A stretch of DNA of 64,000 bases, from positions 805,798-869,797 of the forward strand of contig NC_040016.1 in NCBI RefSeq assembly GCF_000972845.2. Direction: 5' to 3'. The DNA comes from Larimichthys crocea. Taxonomy: Eukaryota; Chordata; Actinopteri; Sciaenidae. The position numbers and the translations under genes are program-made. The notes below the pieces were generated by a model. That model ran no database searches. It saw only the letters and a program-made list of their open reading frames with translations, and was not told the DNA's origin. Shown here one piece after another: positions 1 through 13,649 of the stretch. The number at the start of each line of letters is the position of its first letter. The first letter of the stretch is position 1.

Positions 1-3000
1 ATCTGTAATTATCTCTAAGCTTTTAAAAACAGGTCATCTTTTACAAATACTGTATCCATTTCTCTACAGACTGCACTTATCCACTGTGGGCTCTGTGGTG
101 TTTAGTTCCTGCAGAGATGTGGCCTCTTAGCTTTGTCTGTAGCTCCAACTGAAAAGCCAAATTAATCCAATTATGCAATATAAATAATAAGACTCATGGG
201 AAGTCAGTCCAATGGTACTTTGATAAAATGCTAATCAGGAAGCAGAAACAAATAAGTCGTAGACCCCCCCGTCCAATTTTAATAATGGCTCCTCCAATTA
301 GACAGATGACTCAGGTGACCCCATGATTTCCCACATGCAGGTCAAACATGTACAAGCACTCATCAAACCCTGACCAGAGGTGTGTGTATACCAATTTGCA
401 AAGGCCTTGTTTGAAAGTGTTTATAGTGCGATGTGTGAAAAGCAAACAGTGTGTTATTCCAACACATTGCTGTATTATGGTCCTGTGAACTTGTTACATA
501 TTTATAGTATTATAAATGATTTAGTCTTTAGCGCAGAATTCAGCACATGTTGCTATCATGAAAACATCAGTGCAGTTCCTGTAGTGTTTGTGTCACTCTG
601 TAGACATGAACACTGGAGCTTTCACCCATCACAATGAAGCTGGCTGCAACATCACTGATATCATGAAAAGAGCAGTGATGAGTGAAAAAAACTGATGTCA
701 GACTTGAAAGATAAAAAATGAAATGGAAAATGTCCGGCTTACTTTCACAAACAGGAGAACAGCTTTGTAGGATGTCAAAAATGAAACGTTTCAGCCAATA
801 ATCTAATAAATTCTGGAAAAATCGTGTTATTGTAGTTGTATTTACAGTTCATTACTCAGATAAAACTTGGCTGGCAGTTATTAGGCAATCTGCTTCACAG
901 CGAAAGTTACATTTCATGGCTCTTAGCATTAAACACAGGACACAGACTCACATCCCCACTCTAACATGTTTACTGCTCACAGTCTTAGGTATTTGGGACA
1001 GAGAGAGTCCTTCACCAATAAATTTGACTTTGTCTTCCCATGACTCCTCTGCTCTTGCCAGTCAGCCAGCAAGCCTGTTAGCCAGAGAGCAGAGATCAAA
1101 GGCCTGTTTCAGCCTCTCAGCCACCAAAGCCAGCGTGACACTGAACCATCATTAACACATACGGAGAGCGTTACCCCTCTTCCTTTGGACTTATCACTTA
1201 TGTTCATCCGCTGTCGACCACAGCCTCGTTTGTATTCAAGGAGATTCTCTAAGAGCTGAAAGACACAAGCTCGATACAAGTGTGGATGGAAGAATTTTGA
1301 TGGGTACAGGAATGAGACAGTTAACTCTCGGCAGCAGAGCTGACAGAGCTGATTATAGCCATTGCTGCGTTAAGACGCTGACAACTGAACAGTGCTGCTG
1401 TCAGGGCTAGAGGGGATTATTGAATGTCGAGTGAAAAGTGGCAGATAAAAATCAAGCATCTTTATGGTATCATGATAATGAAATAATAAAAGAAATAATT
1501 AAAAAAGTTTTTTTTAACAGATGATTTTCTAATCATGCAAAACAAACCAGTAAAGGAAAAATATTGCTTTTAAAGTGTGGATACAAGCTCTTACCATGTG
1601 CACATTCAGAATGGTTTCAGCATGCCTACAGTCCACTTTATTGATTTAGTAAAAGCATTAGTCACAGCCTGTCCATCAGTGTACAGAACATAGTGGAAAG
1701 AAGGCATTTAAAAAGGCAATTAACTGTGTTGAACTGTGAAAGATACTATATGTTGCTCAGAAACGATGTTTGCTGTCTACAATGCACTCAGCTGAGGTGT
1801 TAGTAAGTAAGACGGGGGGGAAAATAATTGATTGGTTCTGCCAGATCAGGAGAAAAGAGTGCTTCAAGCTGTAAAGGCATCCAAATGTCTTTTGTATGCA
1901 AACAACGCCACACAAACACAAAAAAAATGTTTTTTTGTAGATCAATGCAGTCTCGAAACAGAAAAAAAATAAATATTTTGTTAGCAGAAACAATAACAAC
2001 TCTGATGCATATTTAATTTCAGTCTGCTGCTTCTAAGCCTCATAAAGTCTTTTCATTTTTTTTCTCCCAAATTAACCGCGTTGCTGTGACAAAACAGCCT
2101 TAACACGCACACACCAGTGACCACACACAGCTGTCCACTGTCTATCTGCAAAGCAGAACAAAGCACAAGAGGGGGAATAGAAAGGGTTGTGCGCTGCTAG
2201 CACCAGATTTTGTGCAATAGCCCCCATGAGGCCAGGTCTGTGCGAGATAGTTAGAGTGAGGCAGAGAAGCAGTTTCATCAGTTTTTGCAGGTCTTAGAGC
2301 ATCCTGGTCTTAATAATACTGCAGCTTGTACAGTGTGAAGTCAAAGGAAAAGGAGCAACATCTGTGTGGCCTCAGAAAAGAAAAAAACAGACATGTTTCA
2401 CATTTGTTTGTTTCCCTACAAATGAATGTTAATAAACAATAAGCAGATGATATGCACAGATTATCTAAATGTGCATGCATGTTCAGGAGAGTGAAGAGCT
2501 GGTAGGTCGAGGTGTATGTATAATGTCCCCCATCCTATGGTTGTACAAAGCATCAGGTCATTACATCTCTCTCTCTCTCTGAGTATTTCAGGGTTGTTGT
2601 TATGGGCATGTTTTACTTTTCAGATATTTGTGTATACAGGAGAAAATCTGATTTTCCTCCTTAGTTTTGTATTCATTAATTTTGTCATTTTTAGTCAACT
2701 CCTTCTCTCTCGTATTCATTAATTTTGTCATTTTTAGTCAACTCCTTCTCTCTCTCTCTATCTCTCTGTCTAAAGTCTCTATTTTCTCATTTTTTGTTAT
2801 CTGTCTTTTTCTTGCTCTCATCTAGGCTTCATGCCCATAATCATGCTTAACAAGCACAATTTTCAAAGTATTAAATAGAATATTAATGAATTCATTAATT
2901 TTAGTTCTGCTATGCTGCAGAACTAAAATCTATATATAACGTGTGCATTTTTTTTTTTCAGCGTTTTTGGAACCAATATCATAATTAGCATATATAATTA

Positions 3001-6000
3001 GGCACAGCACAAGTTTTCAACGTGCCAGAGCGTTACTCTGTATCTGAAGAGTTTGGAGGTTGAAAAATATGAGAACAGAAGAGTTGGGAATAGTGTGTTT
3101 GCGTGTTTCGAGCGTGTTTCTTACCTTACTTACCCACAGCAGTACAGTAAGTAACTGAGGGTGAGTCAAAGTCAAAATATTATTTAAACTGTAATAGTTT
3201 GTAGTTATAAGTACTGTTATACAGTTCAGATATAATATACTTGGCTGTAAAATTAAGTGGGCCATTGGTCACCTCATTATAGTGTAGTTACAGGGTTTCT
3301 TAAGGTTCATAAAAAAATTCCTGGGTTTTTTACATAATGTTTAAATGGCACACACGGCTCAGCTTCTTTTTGTTACATAGCTGTTTTGCTAGTTCCTTGT
3401 TTATGCGTTGTTATTATTCATTAGTACTGAATCATTTAAGTGGAATTTTGTGAATATATATAAAATATTTACACAGAGTGTTCCTCAAAGGTAGAAAATA
3501 ATTGTTTAAAAAGGAAAAACAGCCTACAATGTTTTATTGTCAAATCCTTGTTATAAAAATCTATTTTCATGATTTTTGTCAAGTGTCACTTCATGACAAG
3601 ATGTGCCTTTTCCCCAACATCTCATTCTCATCATTCTTATTTCCTCTCATTTACTGCTCATGCTCACATTTCATAGAAATGTTGCACGGTGTAAATGACT
3701 CACCTGCAGCCCCTGTGCTGTTGGTGATAATAAAACTAAATCACATGCCAAGAGGAGGTAATTTAACATTTCTATCACTTCTGTCGATTTCTCTCTAAAC
3801 ACGCTGGTCTTATTTGCATTTCTTAATGAATTCACTTCCCAGTTACTGTGCAATGACAAGCATACCCACGCCCATATGTTACTCATCTCAGCCTGCCTTT
3901 GTTTATCTGCTCCCTCATCCACACTATTTTTCCTCTCTCTCTCCCTGCTTCTCTCTCTCTCTCTCTCTCTCTACATTTAATTTTCCCAACTAAAGTCAGG
4001 CTGTGTGACATTGGGTAGTGTGCCAAATCTGTTGTGCTACAAAATTACTGAATGCATGGGAATGTGCGTGTAAGAAAGAGAGAGGTTTATCTTACTTTTG
4101 ATGGTGGTAGTCGTGGTGTTGGTGGTGGTGTGTCATCTGCAAGATAATTATGTTGCATTTTGCAAAGCTGAGCTCATGTTTTATACACCACGTTCTTCAT
4201 ATGGTTAATTAGCTTCAGTGGTGCTTGCGGTGCAGTACATATTCACACCAAAAGTGCTCAGGCCTAGAGAGATGTGATGTGAAAGAGCAAGGAAAATCAG
4301 AGCGATGAGAAGCTGCAGCGCTGGGTCTCCTGAGGGGTTTTCTACACTGTATGAGAGGCTTTCATATCTGTCCCAGATCCGTAAAGGAATCAATCAGATG
4401 CTGAAACCAGGGTCCTCATAAGCACAAATATATATGCAAATGCAGACCATCTAGACATTTAGCAGAGGAATTTAAGAGCAGCAACATATAATGCTTGCCC
4501 TATACTCATGAAACAAGCCGAGAAATTCCACATCTCCAGTGTTAGGGGGGCATGCGCTGACTACAGGAATAGAATCATTATTTCACAACCACAAGCCACC
4601 AATTAGAGTAAAATTCAGTTGCTACAAGACCCATCCTCACCTTATCGAAGATCTTAGATTAGGTGTCACTCTCTAGGAATGAACAATCCATTAATGGTTT
4701 AATTGGTTCTCTCTGCTCTGAGTTGAGTCAATGTGAACTTTGACCTGGCGCCTGTTGCCAATCACACCTCACTCTGCCTGACCTTTGCCACGCATCAATC
4801 ATCCCCTTTCACTTATTGTAAGAGCCAAGATGCATCCCGTAATATTCTTACATAAGCAGCAGTTCAAAACACCTTTCTCACCCTTTATTCTAACAAAATC
4901 AACTTTTTGTCCTGCCACAGTTTAAAAATAGTTCCTTATTTGGTCATTTTATTTGGTGTAAATCTCTTCCAGTAGCTAAAGGCTTTAGCTAAGCCAAGCA
5001 AACATTTGATTTTGATCTCGATCACTATGTGGGCCCATCCTCGCACTAATTTGTGCCTCTTGTTTACTATCATTACATTTGAGTTCCTTGAAAATGAATA
5101 CCCAGTGACATTTGAAAAACCCATAAAGTCATTTAACAACAATCCTCTGTTTTAAAGGTATTTTCAGAATCCTTAAAGACTCTGCTAATCACCTGGATGA
5201 AAAAATGCCAGAAATTAGGTTTGGATTCTCTATATTGATGTTTCTATTAATCTTAATCTTATTTTAAAAATCCCATACTTTAGGGAAAGACTGTTGCACT
5301 GTGGAAACATTTTGAACTGGTTTTGACTGCAGATAAAAACCTCTAACCTTCTCTCACAACTCTGTTCTGGATTATAACTGTTTGGACTGTTGTCAACTTC
5401 AGATGGGGATGACATTTTGAATGAAAAAGCCATGTTCATCTGTCTGATATTAGAAAAAGGGGAAGTTTTGAGATTTATTGTTTTTGCCATAGTGTTAAAT
5501 GCTGGAAGATGACACAATGTGTATTGCCACTAAACCTATGGCTTGTTATCTTATTTACAGATGTCTTGTTTTTTAGATGTGAGAAATCAACCTAACTTGG
5601 TCTTTGTAATACAGCATTGTTTTGGGTAGGGTTTTGGTTTGGTTATTGGTTTTAGGGTCCAAGCAGAACTCTAGAGCTAAGACATCTATCAAGAGTTGCA
5701 ACTTTGGGAAACAGATTATAAACACCTTTTTTATCAAGCCGAGTATTTTTTTATCCAGATGGTTGGAGGAGTCTGGAAATACCTAGAGAGCAGTAAGTGA
5801 CGCTAAACTACCTTCTGGGTTTCAAAGATCACTGGGTATGTATTTTTCAAAATGCTTAATTCAAACTATGATAATGATAAGCCCAAGAGGCACAAACTGG
5901 GAGCTTGTGTGTCTACAGGAAATTCAATTATTGACTTCAGCAGCTCAAACCTGTAGTTGCTTAGTTTTGTTGATTCTTGCATTCGCTTCGGCACACGGCT

Positions 6001-9000
6001 ACCAGTAATGTCAGGTGGGCTCATTGCTTATCAATAACACTCTCAGAAGCTGGTGCTCTTCCATTGACTGACCTATTCTTCAATAGACAAGCCAGACAGT
6101 CTCTCATCAGCTGACTGAAGAGACTGGTAAATGGCTGCCACATTAGACACATAAGTACTTCTTTATTATGTTTGAATTGACAGGACATTTAGACAGTGGA
6201 GCACAAATGGGACAACAGACTTCGACTTCGACCTTTGTGAATGGCAACAGAGGGATTGAAGGAAGGGCTGAACAGAGGACCGGGGTTTATCTTTGTGGCT
6301 GGAGGATTTACACCTCTGCTTTTCTGTCCACATGCCAATTGTGCCTTTCTTCCTTCATTTCTCCCCAGAAACCAGTGACTGACAAGCCCTGTGGGAGTGT
6401 AAACACCAGTTTAAGAAAAAAACAGGCTGAATTTTGGCCCCACAACTTCCTGTTGGTTTTTTTTGTTTTTTTGCTATACTGTCAAACTGTTTCAAGCTTC
6501 TCTAAACAACAACTGTGCTGGAAATGACACACCAAACATAGTGACAGACAAACCCCCACAACTGTCTGTTCTTATAAGTAATATTAGTCAACTAAAGTCA
6601 CAAGGTAAAGGTTCTGACCATGAAAGAAAGCCTCAACTTCCTAAATTAGCATTATATTGCAAATGCAGAATTACTCACAATGAATTTAAGACTGTTTGTT
6701 ACTTCCTGCTACCAAACCATTCAGTCTTCTTTCCTCCCTTAATGAAAGACAAACCAATTCCTATCATTTGCCCCCTTATTTTACAGATCCCACCCACTCA
6801 CCCCCTTTCATTTTGTCATTGGTCTTGATAATAACACGTTGTCAAAAGCAGGGAGTATAGCCCATAATAAGGGGTATTAACCCAGAGGGAACAGCTATCA
6901 TCATGGTTTGGAGGTTCTAGAGAGTGCATGTACATGATAACAAAGGGAGAATAGCAAGAGACCCAACAGGGAGCCTCTTCTCGGAATCTGACTCACACAA
7001 CATCTGTACAGAGAATTTAGAGGATTTGTGAGGCCTTGAACTGTTAATGGAAGTGACTGAATGTGGCAGAAAGATTTAATTGTTGAGTTCTTCTGCTTCA
7101 AAAGTGGTCTATACAGATGCCTACCATCAAATTTCTCTTATAACACCGAAGCAATTGCAGAGTATGCAGGAAAATTGGACCTTAAAAGACACTTTAATTA
7201 TAGTCAAGGCTGCAAAACGTTCCTCTATCAAGTTAATGTTATCACATTAAACCATGTTACATATATTCTGTTCATATTACATCATCACATTTCATTGAAA
7301 GTTTGAATCAAATGCATATTTTGTCTAAGATGAACGCTTTCAGCCTTTCTTGCTTTTTCTTCTCTCTCTCTCTATCTCGCTCTCTCTCACACACACACAC
7401 AGAAGCAGGAAGGAAAAGCATCAACCCTCCCCTTTCCATTAAAGATTTCTTCTACCCAAACTCCTCTTCTTTCTGGTAGGATGCATCTGCACCACTAGCT
7501 ACTCTGCCAGCACACACACACACATTGTCAGAGAAGTAATTTGCATAAATGCAGGGGGTTGTCAGAATAGGACTCATCATTTACCTGAATGGTGCTTAAT
7601 TGCACATCTCTGAGGCATGTAGCTTATCCCAATCGCCTCATCGTAACAGGCTGAAAAACACAAATCCAAAAGCACGCAGGGCTTTGACAGAAAAGCAGCA
7701 CTTTGCCTTCCTTTCTACATCTAAACTGATTCTCCACTATCGCCCACTAGTTCCTACACAACACAAACAAGCAAACGGTTGTTCATTCAGCAAATTGAAA
7801 CACACGCATTCTTGCCAGTTTTTTTTTGTTTGTTTTTTACTCTGAGTTGAGAGATGTGGCAGCTCGAGCTTCTGTGAACGTCGGAAATCATCAATAATGC
7901 ACACACAGCTTGTTATATCTCAAACTCGCTCCGCTTCGATGGCTTACCAAACCTAAGACCAGCATCAAAGACCAGAGAGATGTGTGTGTGTGTGTGTGTG
8001 TGGGAGATGATGTGCACACATGCCAGCACTTGAGTGTGTGTCTGAGAGGCAAAAGGCGTTGAAAGCACCGACTTGAAAAACCTTTCCTAATGGGAAGGGG
8101 AGTGTGCTTATTCTCACTGAACAGGACCTGCAGATTCATTTGCAGATGGATTTATTTTGCTGAAGTACTGTCTAAAAAGGAAAATATAATAAAGAATGGG
8201 ACTTAGACTGAGGTCAGAGACATGAGCACTCTGTGGTCTGATGTAAACGTTTGAATCTTTAACATCCAGCACTTTGTTAAGAATGCAGGAAAGGAAGGAA
8301 AGAGGCTTCTGAGGCTTTGCTGATGCTGAAAGCAGCCAGTTGTTACAATGGGTACAAATATGAAAGAGGCTTCTGCCTGAAAAGATCTCACAGCAAAACG
8401 TGTATGTATGTATGATATGTGTGCACCACCATATAGTAGTATATCCACAAAAAATGAAGCCAAGCCTCAATCAGGAGTCCTAAATTTTCACATTTTGTGA
8501 CTTTTGGTATGATGTACAGCACTTTGAACCACATATGGTAGTTCTTCTTGTATCACTCTACATAAAAATGAGTTTTTTCTCTTTGATATCTGATAAGAAT
8601 TGATGTAAAACACCTACATGCATCAATAATGTGTGGTTCTTCAGATTTCCTTTGTGATGGCACAGGTCAGAAACGCCTTCGGTGAGAGGTGTTTTTGGAC
8701 TTATTCTCACAGAAATGCGCACGAATCACTCACTGTGAAGACTCTTGGGTGACAGATTGGATGAACATCCTTGATAAGTAAACTAAAAACCAGCCTGACT
8801 CTGTCCCCACCCAAAACCTGCAGCTCTAATGCGTTTTACCAGTGTGCTGGACAAGTTGTCGCTGTTCACTACAGCTCATCCTCTCACTGAACAACCCTAA
8901 CTAAATCCCACAGAAAGGGTGGGGCTCCGTTACAACTTTTCTAGTCTTCACACCGAACTTTTCTGACCGTCGGGTTGCGCTCTCGGCTTTCTGTCGGACG

Positions 9001-9011
9001 CTTCGACTCAC
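1..9011 (-). other. Copine intron 1 (partial), no exon recognised
   Basis: The stretch is AT-rich. It holds short CT and CA repeats (3945-3972, 7362-7402, 7979-8001) and a 43-bp tandem duplication at 2669-2754. I looked for the expected second copine exon (NLLDKD, FSKSDP) on the minus strand and did not see it. No other coding region is convincing. Confidence 0.5.
2669..2754. repeat. Two-copy 43-bp tandem duplication
   Basis: The unit starting GTATTCATTAATTTTGTCAT and ending in CTCTC occurs twice head to tail with no visible mismatch, next to a CT-rich tract. The identity suggests a recent slippage or duplication event. Confidence 0.85.
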
Positions 9012-9650
9012 CTGCAGGATACGGTGATTTCTACTTTTGTGGCGGGGATGTTGCCGGTGATCGGGTCGAAGTCATACACCGATGACATGTCCTCTAGCTT
9101 GTCCATAACGTCTCCCTCCATCATCTCCATCGCCAGATCTCGGGGTGGTTCGGGTCTGATCCGGGAGCCGCACAGCCTGGTCCTGACGCGGGTCGACTCT
9201 CCGGTGCCTCCAGAGACCAGATCAGAGACCAGACGGCCTCCGGTCCGACTGGGTGAGGTAGCCACTTCAGAAATGTTGAGGCTGGATAAGAGGGAGGAGG
9301 AGGGAGAGGGGGAGCACTGAGTAAGTGGACAGCAGCAAAAAGCAGAGGCGCACTTGGTTAACTGTCCATACAGCGTAAATAAAGAATTTAAAAAAGGACA
9401 GTGTCTGAAATTACTGTTGCGCCCTCACCGACCGGCTGCACATCTTATGGAGAGGTGGACTCCTCTCTGCGCTTTGTCTTCAGTCTGCGCGCACAGCAGA
9501 GCGTGTGAAGAGGCTAGATACTCTCAAACACACCCATCCTCCTCCCACACGGAATTACACTCAAGTGCTGGCAACCCTGCCCATGCTCCGGTGCTGCCAC
9601 TGCTGCTGCTGTCACTCTGTGCTGCTCGCAGAGAGCGCGTGTGCGAGTGA
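8930..9650 (-). promoter_or_regulatory. CpG-rich promoter and 5' UTR region of the copine gene
   Basis: This stretch is much richer in G+C and CpG than the AT-rich surroundings and covers the copine first exon and the bases upstream of it. CpG islands of this kind usually mark vertebrate promoters. No clear TATA box was seen. The frame upstream of the chosen ATG stays open to 9265 by chance or as an untranslated leader. Confidence 0.5.
9012..9130 (-). CDS. cpne5: Copine first coding exon, copine-5 type
   Basis: Copines are Ca2+-dependent phospholipid-binding proteins with two C2 domains and a VWA-like domain that bring partners to membranes. This exon encodes MEMMEGDVMDKLEDMSSVYD and then FDPITGNIPATKVEITVSC, ending two bases into an Arg codon at TGCAG|GTGAGT. 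IPATKVEITVSCR is the start of the first C2 domain. It matches human CPNE5 (SIPATKVEITVSCRNLLDKD) better than CPNE8 (IPATRVEVSVSCR). I chose the ATG at 9130; ATGs at 9124 and 9121 also fit, and the longer open frame to 9265 begins with GTG and is taken as 5' UTR. The next exon was sought leftward and not found, so intron 1 is longer than 9 kb. The family is well supported; the 5/8/9 subtype is likely, not proven. Confidence 0.8.
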
Positions 9651-10546
9651 CTGAAATGGTGATTTAATTACGCACTGATGCTATTTAATATTGAAGACTC
9701 TATCTGATGTGTGCTAGAGGAGATGTAGCGTGAAATCCTTCAAAACCATTAAATAAAGATCAGGATGAGACCCTGCTGTTGAGGCACTTGGTGCTGGGCA
9801 GTGGTTCCAAACCTGGTGGTGGGGACCCCCTGATGTGTCGCAGGGTAAATCTGAGATGGAAGAAAAGACTTTCATCTAATCTTGTCACGTGGATTATTGG
9901 ATCATGTAAACCTCCTAAAAATTATTTATATGAATCAGTCTGAGAGGGAGTAATCACTTGAACTCCTCTCATCCTGTAGGGCAAGGGCTCTCAAGTAGGC
10001 ACAGCTTAGTTTCAATGGGTTACATGCCAAAAAAAAAGTTAAGAAGGGCTACTGCAGAGCAACTTTTGAGGGGGAATTAAAAAAGAAAATATTTCAGCAC
10101 CACAGCCACGGACAGCTCCCAGAAGAGCTCCATAATGGTGAAAATCCAGCAGAGGAGGATTCAGAAACTTCTTTAGTCTGTACATTCAAGCTAATATGTT
10201 TAATCCAAATGAATGAATGCATTTGGACTTGGAGTTAAGGTTCCCTTTGTGTGGAATTTGATAGTTTTGTGTGTCAGAGGAGGCATGTGCATGACATTTT
10301 AAAGAAAAGCAGTTACCAATTAAAATGTGTTCATGCTGGCTGACTTAAAAATCAATATTAATTACAGGGAGGGAATTACATAGAGATTTAATGGTCACCA
10401 TCCATCATTAGCCTGTTATATGTGGAGTAAGACCTGCCCTGTAAACCACATTGTAATGAATATGCTAAACTGGTGCAACCGCCTGCCAAGAAAGTGATGG
10501 GTTTGTCATTTTTGGATAACTACAGTTGCTAAATGTAGCGCGCGTG

Positions 10547-10586
<40 letters not shown>

Positions 10587-12254
10587 TGTGTGTTATCCTC
10601 TCTCTTCACTGCCTCACTGTTTATCTCACTCATTCTGACACTCCATATCTCTCTTTGTCTTTTTTCATGCATAAACAAAGGACATACACACAAAAAGTAT
10701 ATGAAATGCACATAAACACTAGTTGTCATGAATAAATAAATGACCAGATGTTTCACACAGATTGCTGGATGAAAAAAATCACTTTGACCAACTTGGAAAA
10801 CTGCAGATGTCACTTTTTGGTCGATATGGAAACAGAGACATCAGACTTCCAGTATCATTGTACCTTTTTCTGTTTGTCTCGCTCTCTCTTCCCTTGTTAT
10901 TCAGGCTCACATCACACATACACAGAGGCATACACAGCTATAAACCATTTTACCTCCTTTCATAAATGGGTGCAGAAGCACACAGCTCACTCCTGCATAG
11001 AGGACCTAGTGTCTGGATCCTGGAAATCAATTTATACCGGCACAGGACACTTCTGCCCACACAGCCCTCCAGCTCACACACACGCACGCACGCACGCACA
11101 CACGCACACACAATCATTTTTTCAAAGAAAGGTACGCATGAATGTAGACATATAAAAACAAATTACTTTCTCATATGTTGAATTACCAGTAAAGAGGGAT
11201 AAAGAGGCACATGTCTACATACACACCCATTTTTCTCTCCAGGATGATTCATGTATTTTACAGGCTCGCTGTTTAGTGTGGGTGAATATATTATTGCAGA
11301 TGTTCCAGGGAGTGGGTTGGCAGGAGCAGGGCCAGAGGACAAAGAGAAAAGAAGAAAAAAAATGGAGGAAGAGGAAGAAAAAGACCTTCACAACAGACCT
11401 TTTGCATTAGTAATCTTTGATATCACAAACGCACACAAACTGAGAGTCAAATGGAAATAGTTCATAATTCATATGGTGATTTTGAACACTCTTTGTAGAG
11501 TCAGATCAGCTTTGTAACAAACAGCACTCCAATCGACAGTTGACGATTGAGAATAATTAACGCAGAAAAATTAACACTCAGTAACACTGAAAGACTTGCT
11601 GCGTTGACTGTTGAGGCTGGTTTGGATATTTTCACATTCTTTCTGTCTGGCAGCATCAAACAGGTTTTGTTTTTAAACCCAGCCAGTAGACTATTCTATA
11701 TTTCTCTGTAGCAGACATGGTGGGTTAAAAAACAGAACCATTGAAAGGTGTTTTTATAGGAGTTTATAAGTCCTAAGGCTGCAGCCAGTTCCTAAGAAAC
11801 AAAACCTGCATCATGTCTATTTCTGAATGACTCAAGGTGTTGACTTGTTGAGTGATGAAAAGCAAAGACTGACAAGACAAAATTTCCTTTAAATGCTATT
11901 GCCATCTAATTGCGAAGGACAAAGAGGTGGTCAGTGCGTTGTACTGCTGTTCACATTAATAACACCATGGTGGATTCAAATGTCCTTTTTCCTCCTTCTC
12001 TGTCCTATTCTCTCGGCTTCCTGCAGTTTCCTAAGCACTAATTACTGTGTTTATGCTTACTTGCGTCATGCTGTCCAAAAATATCGCCTTTCTGGAAGCA
12101 ATTATGCAAAAACAGACAAATGCCCTGTCAAACAAGTGAAGCTCCTTACAAGAAAATGTGTGATTTTTTTTTTCCCGCACCACAACCTGGAAAATTAAGA
12201 CATTTGTTGTCTCCTTGAATCTCATTCTTCAGTTGCCTTAACATTATTTTAAGT
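9651..12254. other. Non-coding spacer left of the LINE cluster
   Basis: No gene was recognised. Around 9795-9860 the text AGTGGTTCCAAACCTGGTGG and GGGGACCCCCTGATG resembles an end of a hAT-type repeat common in fish, but the other end was not located. GT and ACGC repeats lie at 10548-10593 and 11078-11112. Confidence 0.35.
10548..10593. repeat. GT microsatellite
   Basis: A nearly pure TG dinucleotide run with one TA interruption. Confidence 0.95.
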
Positions 12255-12383
12255 AGAAACCAACATTCACTCTTGAAGGAAGAAGCACTGAAAGAGTTAA
12301 CTCCTATAAATATCTAGGCATCCGAATCAATGAGTCCCTGATTTTTAAGCAGCATGTACAATGCCTGGTTAAAAAACTGAGAC

Positions 12384-12585
12384 TGAAGGGGCGGCGTTTA
12401 GCTCAGTTAGTAGAGCAGCTGCCCCATGTGCGAAGGCTCAGTCCTTGCTGTGGAAGCCCAGGGTTCAAATCCGACCTGTGGCTCTTTCCCTGCATGTCAT
12501 TACCCTTCTCTCTCTCTCCACGTTCCTGTCACTCTACAGCTGTCTCTATCAAATCAAGCTTGAAAATGCCCAAGTAATAATAAAA
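12384..12585 (+). mobile_element. tRNA-derived SINE nested in the LINE
   Basis: The left end is tRNA-like with an A box (TTTAGCTCAGTTAGTAGAGC) and a B box (GGTTCAAATCC). The body ends in an A-rich tail. The flanks repeat AAAAAACTGAGAC (12371-12383 and 12586-12598), a target-site duplication of the LINE sequence, showing that it inserted after the LINE. Confidence 0.85.
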
Positions 12586-12808
12586 AAAAAACTGAGACAG
12601 AAGTTAAGTTTCTATTTTACAAACAAGTTGTGTTTTTTTTTCAATGTAAAAGAGAGACTTGTTGTGGCAATATCTTTGCCTTTTCTTGACTATGGGGATC
12701 TTGTGTACATGCGTGCCCCTGCGCGCGTCACACATTCATAACAAATTGTAACGCCCTGACTTGCCCCTTGTTTAGCAGTCCGCAGACGTACTCACTGGTA
12801 TATTTTTA

Positions 12809-13649
12809 CACTGCTCAAAAAAATTAAAGAAACACTTTAAAAACACATCAGATCTAAATGGGAAAAGAAGTCATGCTGGATATCTTTCCTGATATGGACT
12901 GGGTAATGTGTTAGGAACGAAAGGATGCTACATCATTAATGGAAATGAAAACGATCAACCTACAGAGGGCTGAATTCAACGACAAAATGTCTTTGTAGCA
13001 ACTCATAATGGTAGTGTGCATGGCAAGGAACCCAGGACCCACTGCACCAGCGTCTGACAATGGGTCCAAGGATTTCATTCTGATACCTACAGTAATAGCA
13101 GTCAGGGTGTCGTTGTCTAACCTGTAGAGGTCTGTACGTCCTTCCAGAAATATGCCTCCCCAGACCATCATAGACCCACCACCAAACCGGTCATGCTGAA
13201 TGATGTTGCAGGCAGCGTAGCGTTCTCCATGGCGTCTCCAGACCTGTTCACATCTATCACATGTGCTCAGGTTGAACCTGATCACAGGGTGCCAGTGCGG
13301 ACCTGTCAATTCTGGTGTTCTGTGGCAAATGCCAGTCGAGCTCCATGGTGCCGGACAGGGTCCACTATAGGATGTTGGGCCCTCAGATCCTCAAATGCAA
13401 AACTAATGAAAAATTGGTCAGAAAAGATGAGGAGGGAAAAAATGTCAGTGGCTTCCACCTGTATAACCATTCCTGTTTTGAGGATCGTCTCATTGTTGCC
13501 CCTCTAGTGTACCTGTTGTTAATTTCATTAACATCAAAACAGATGAAAATGATTAACAATCTACCTAGCTAGCCAGATCAATATCCCAGAAGTTGAACTG
13601 TCTTGATGCTATACTCTCAAAAAGTGTTCCTTTAAATTTTTGAGCAGTG
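12809..13649 (-). mobile_element. Defective Tc1/mariner-like transposon
   Basis: Terminal inverted repeats CACTGCTCAAAAA and their complement lie at both ends, flanked by TA dinucleotides (12807-12808 and 13650-13651), the Tc1/mariner target duplication. On the minus strand a broken transposase is readable: RFGGGSMMVWGGIFLEGRTD, LYRLDNDTLTAI and DAGAVGPGFLAMH. At about 840 bp it has lost much of the coding region and carries frameshifts, so it is not autonomous. Confidence 0.88.
12911..13309 (-). pseudogene. Tc1-like transposase fragment
   Basis: The open frame covers the middle of a Tc1-type transposase, with GGGSMMVWGG before the second catalytic Asp region and GAVGPGFL. The catalytic block after HDNARPH is missing or scrambled, so it is a remnant. 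Confidence 0.8.

Noticed and set aside
9131..9265. Upstream extension of the copine first exon (ATSPSRTGGRLVSD ...)
   Set aside because: The extension opens with GTG, is not similar to copine N-termini, and a good ATG at 9130 fits the known CPNE5 start.
10526..11181. Several short open frames on both strands around CA/GT repeats
   Set aside because: They are translations of simple repeats with no domain, splice or conservation support.
12384..12480. tRNA gene
   Set aside because: It has A and B boxes, but the stems do not close, it has a SINE body and A tail, and it is flanked by a target duplication.
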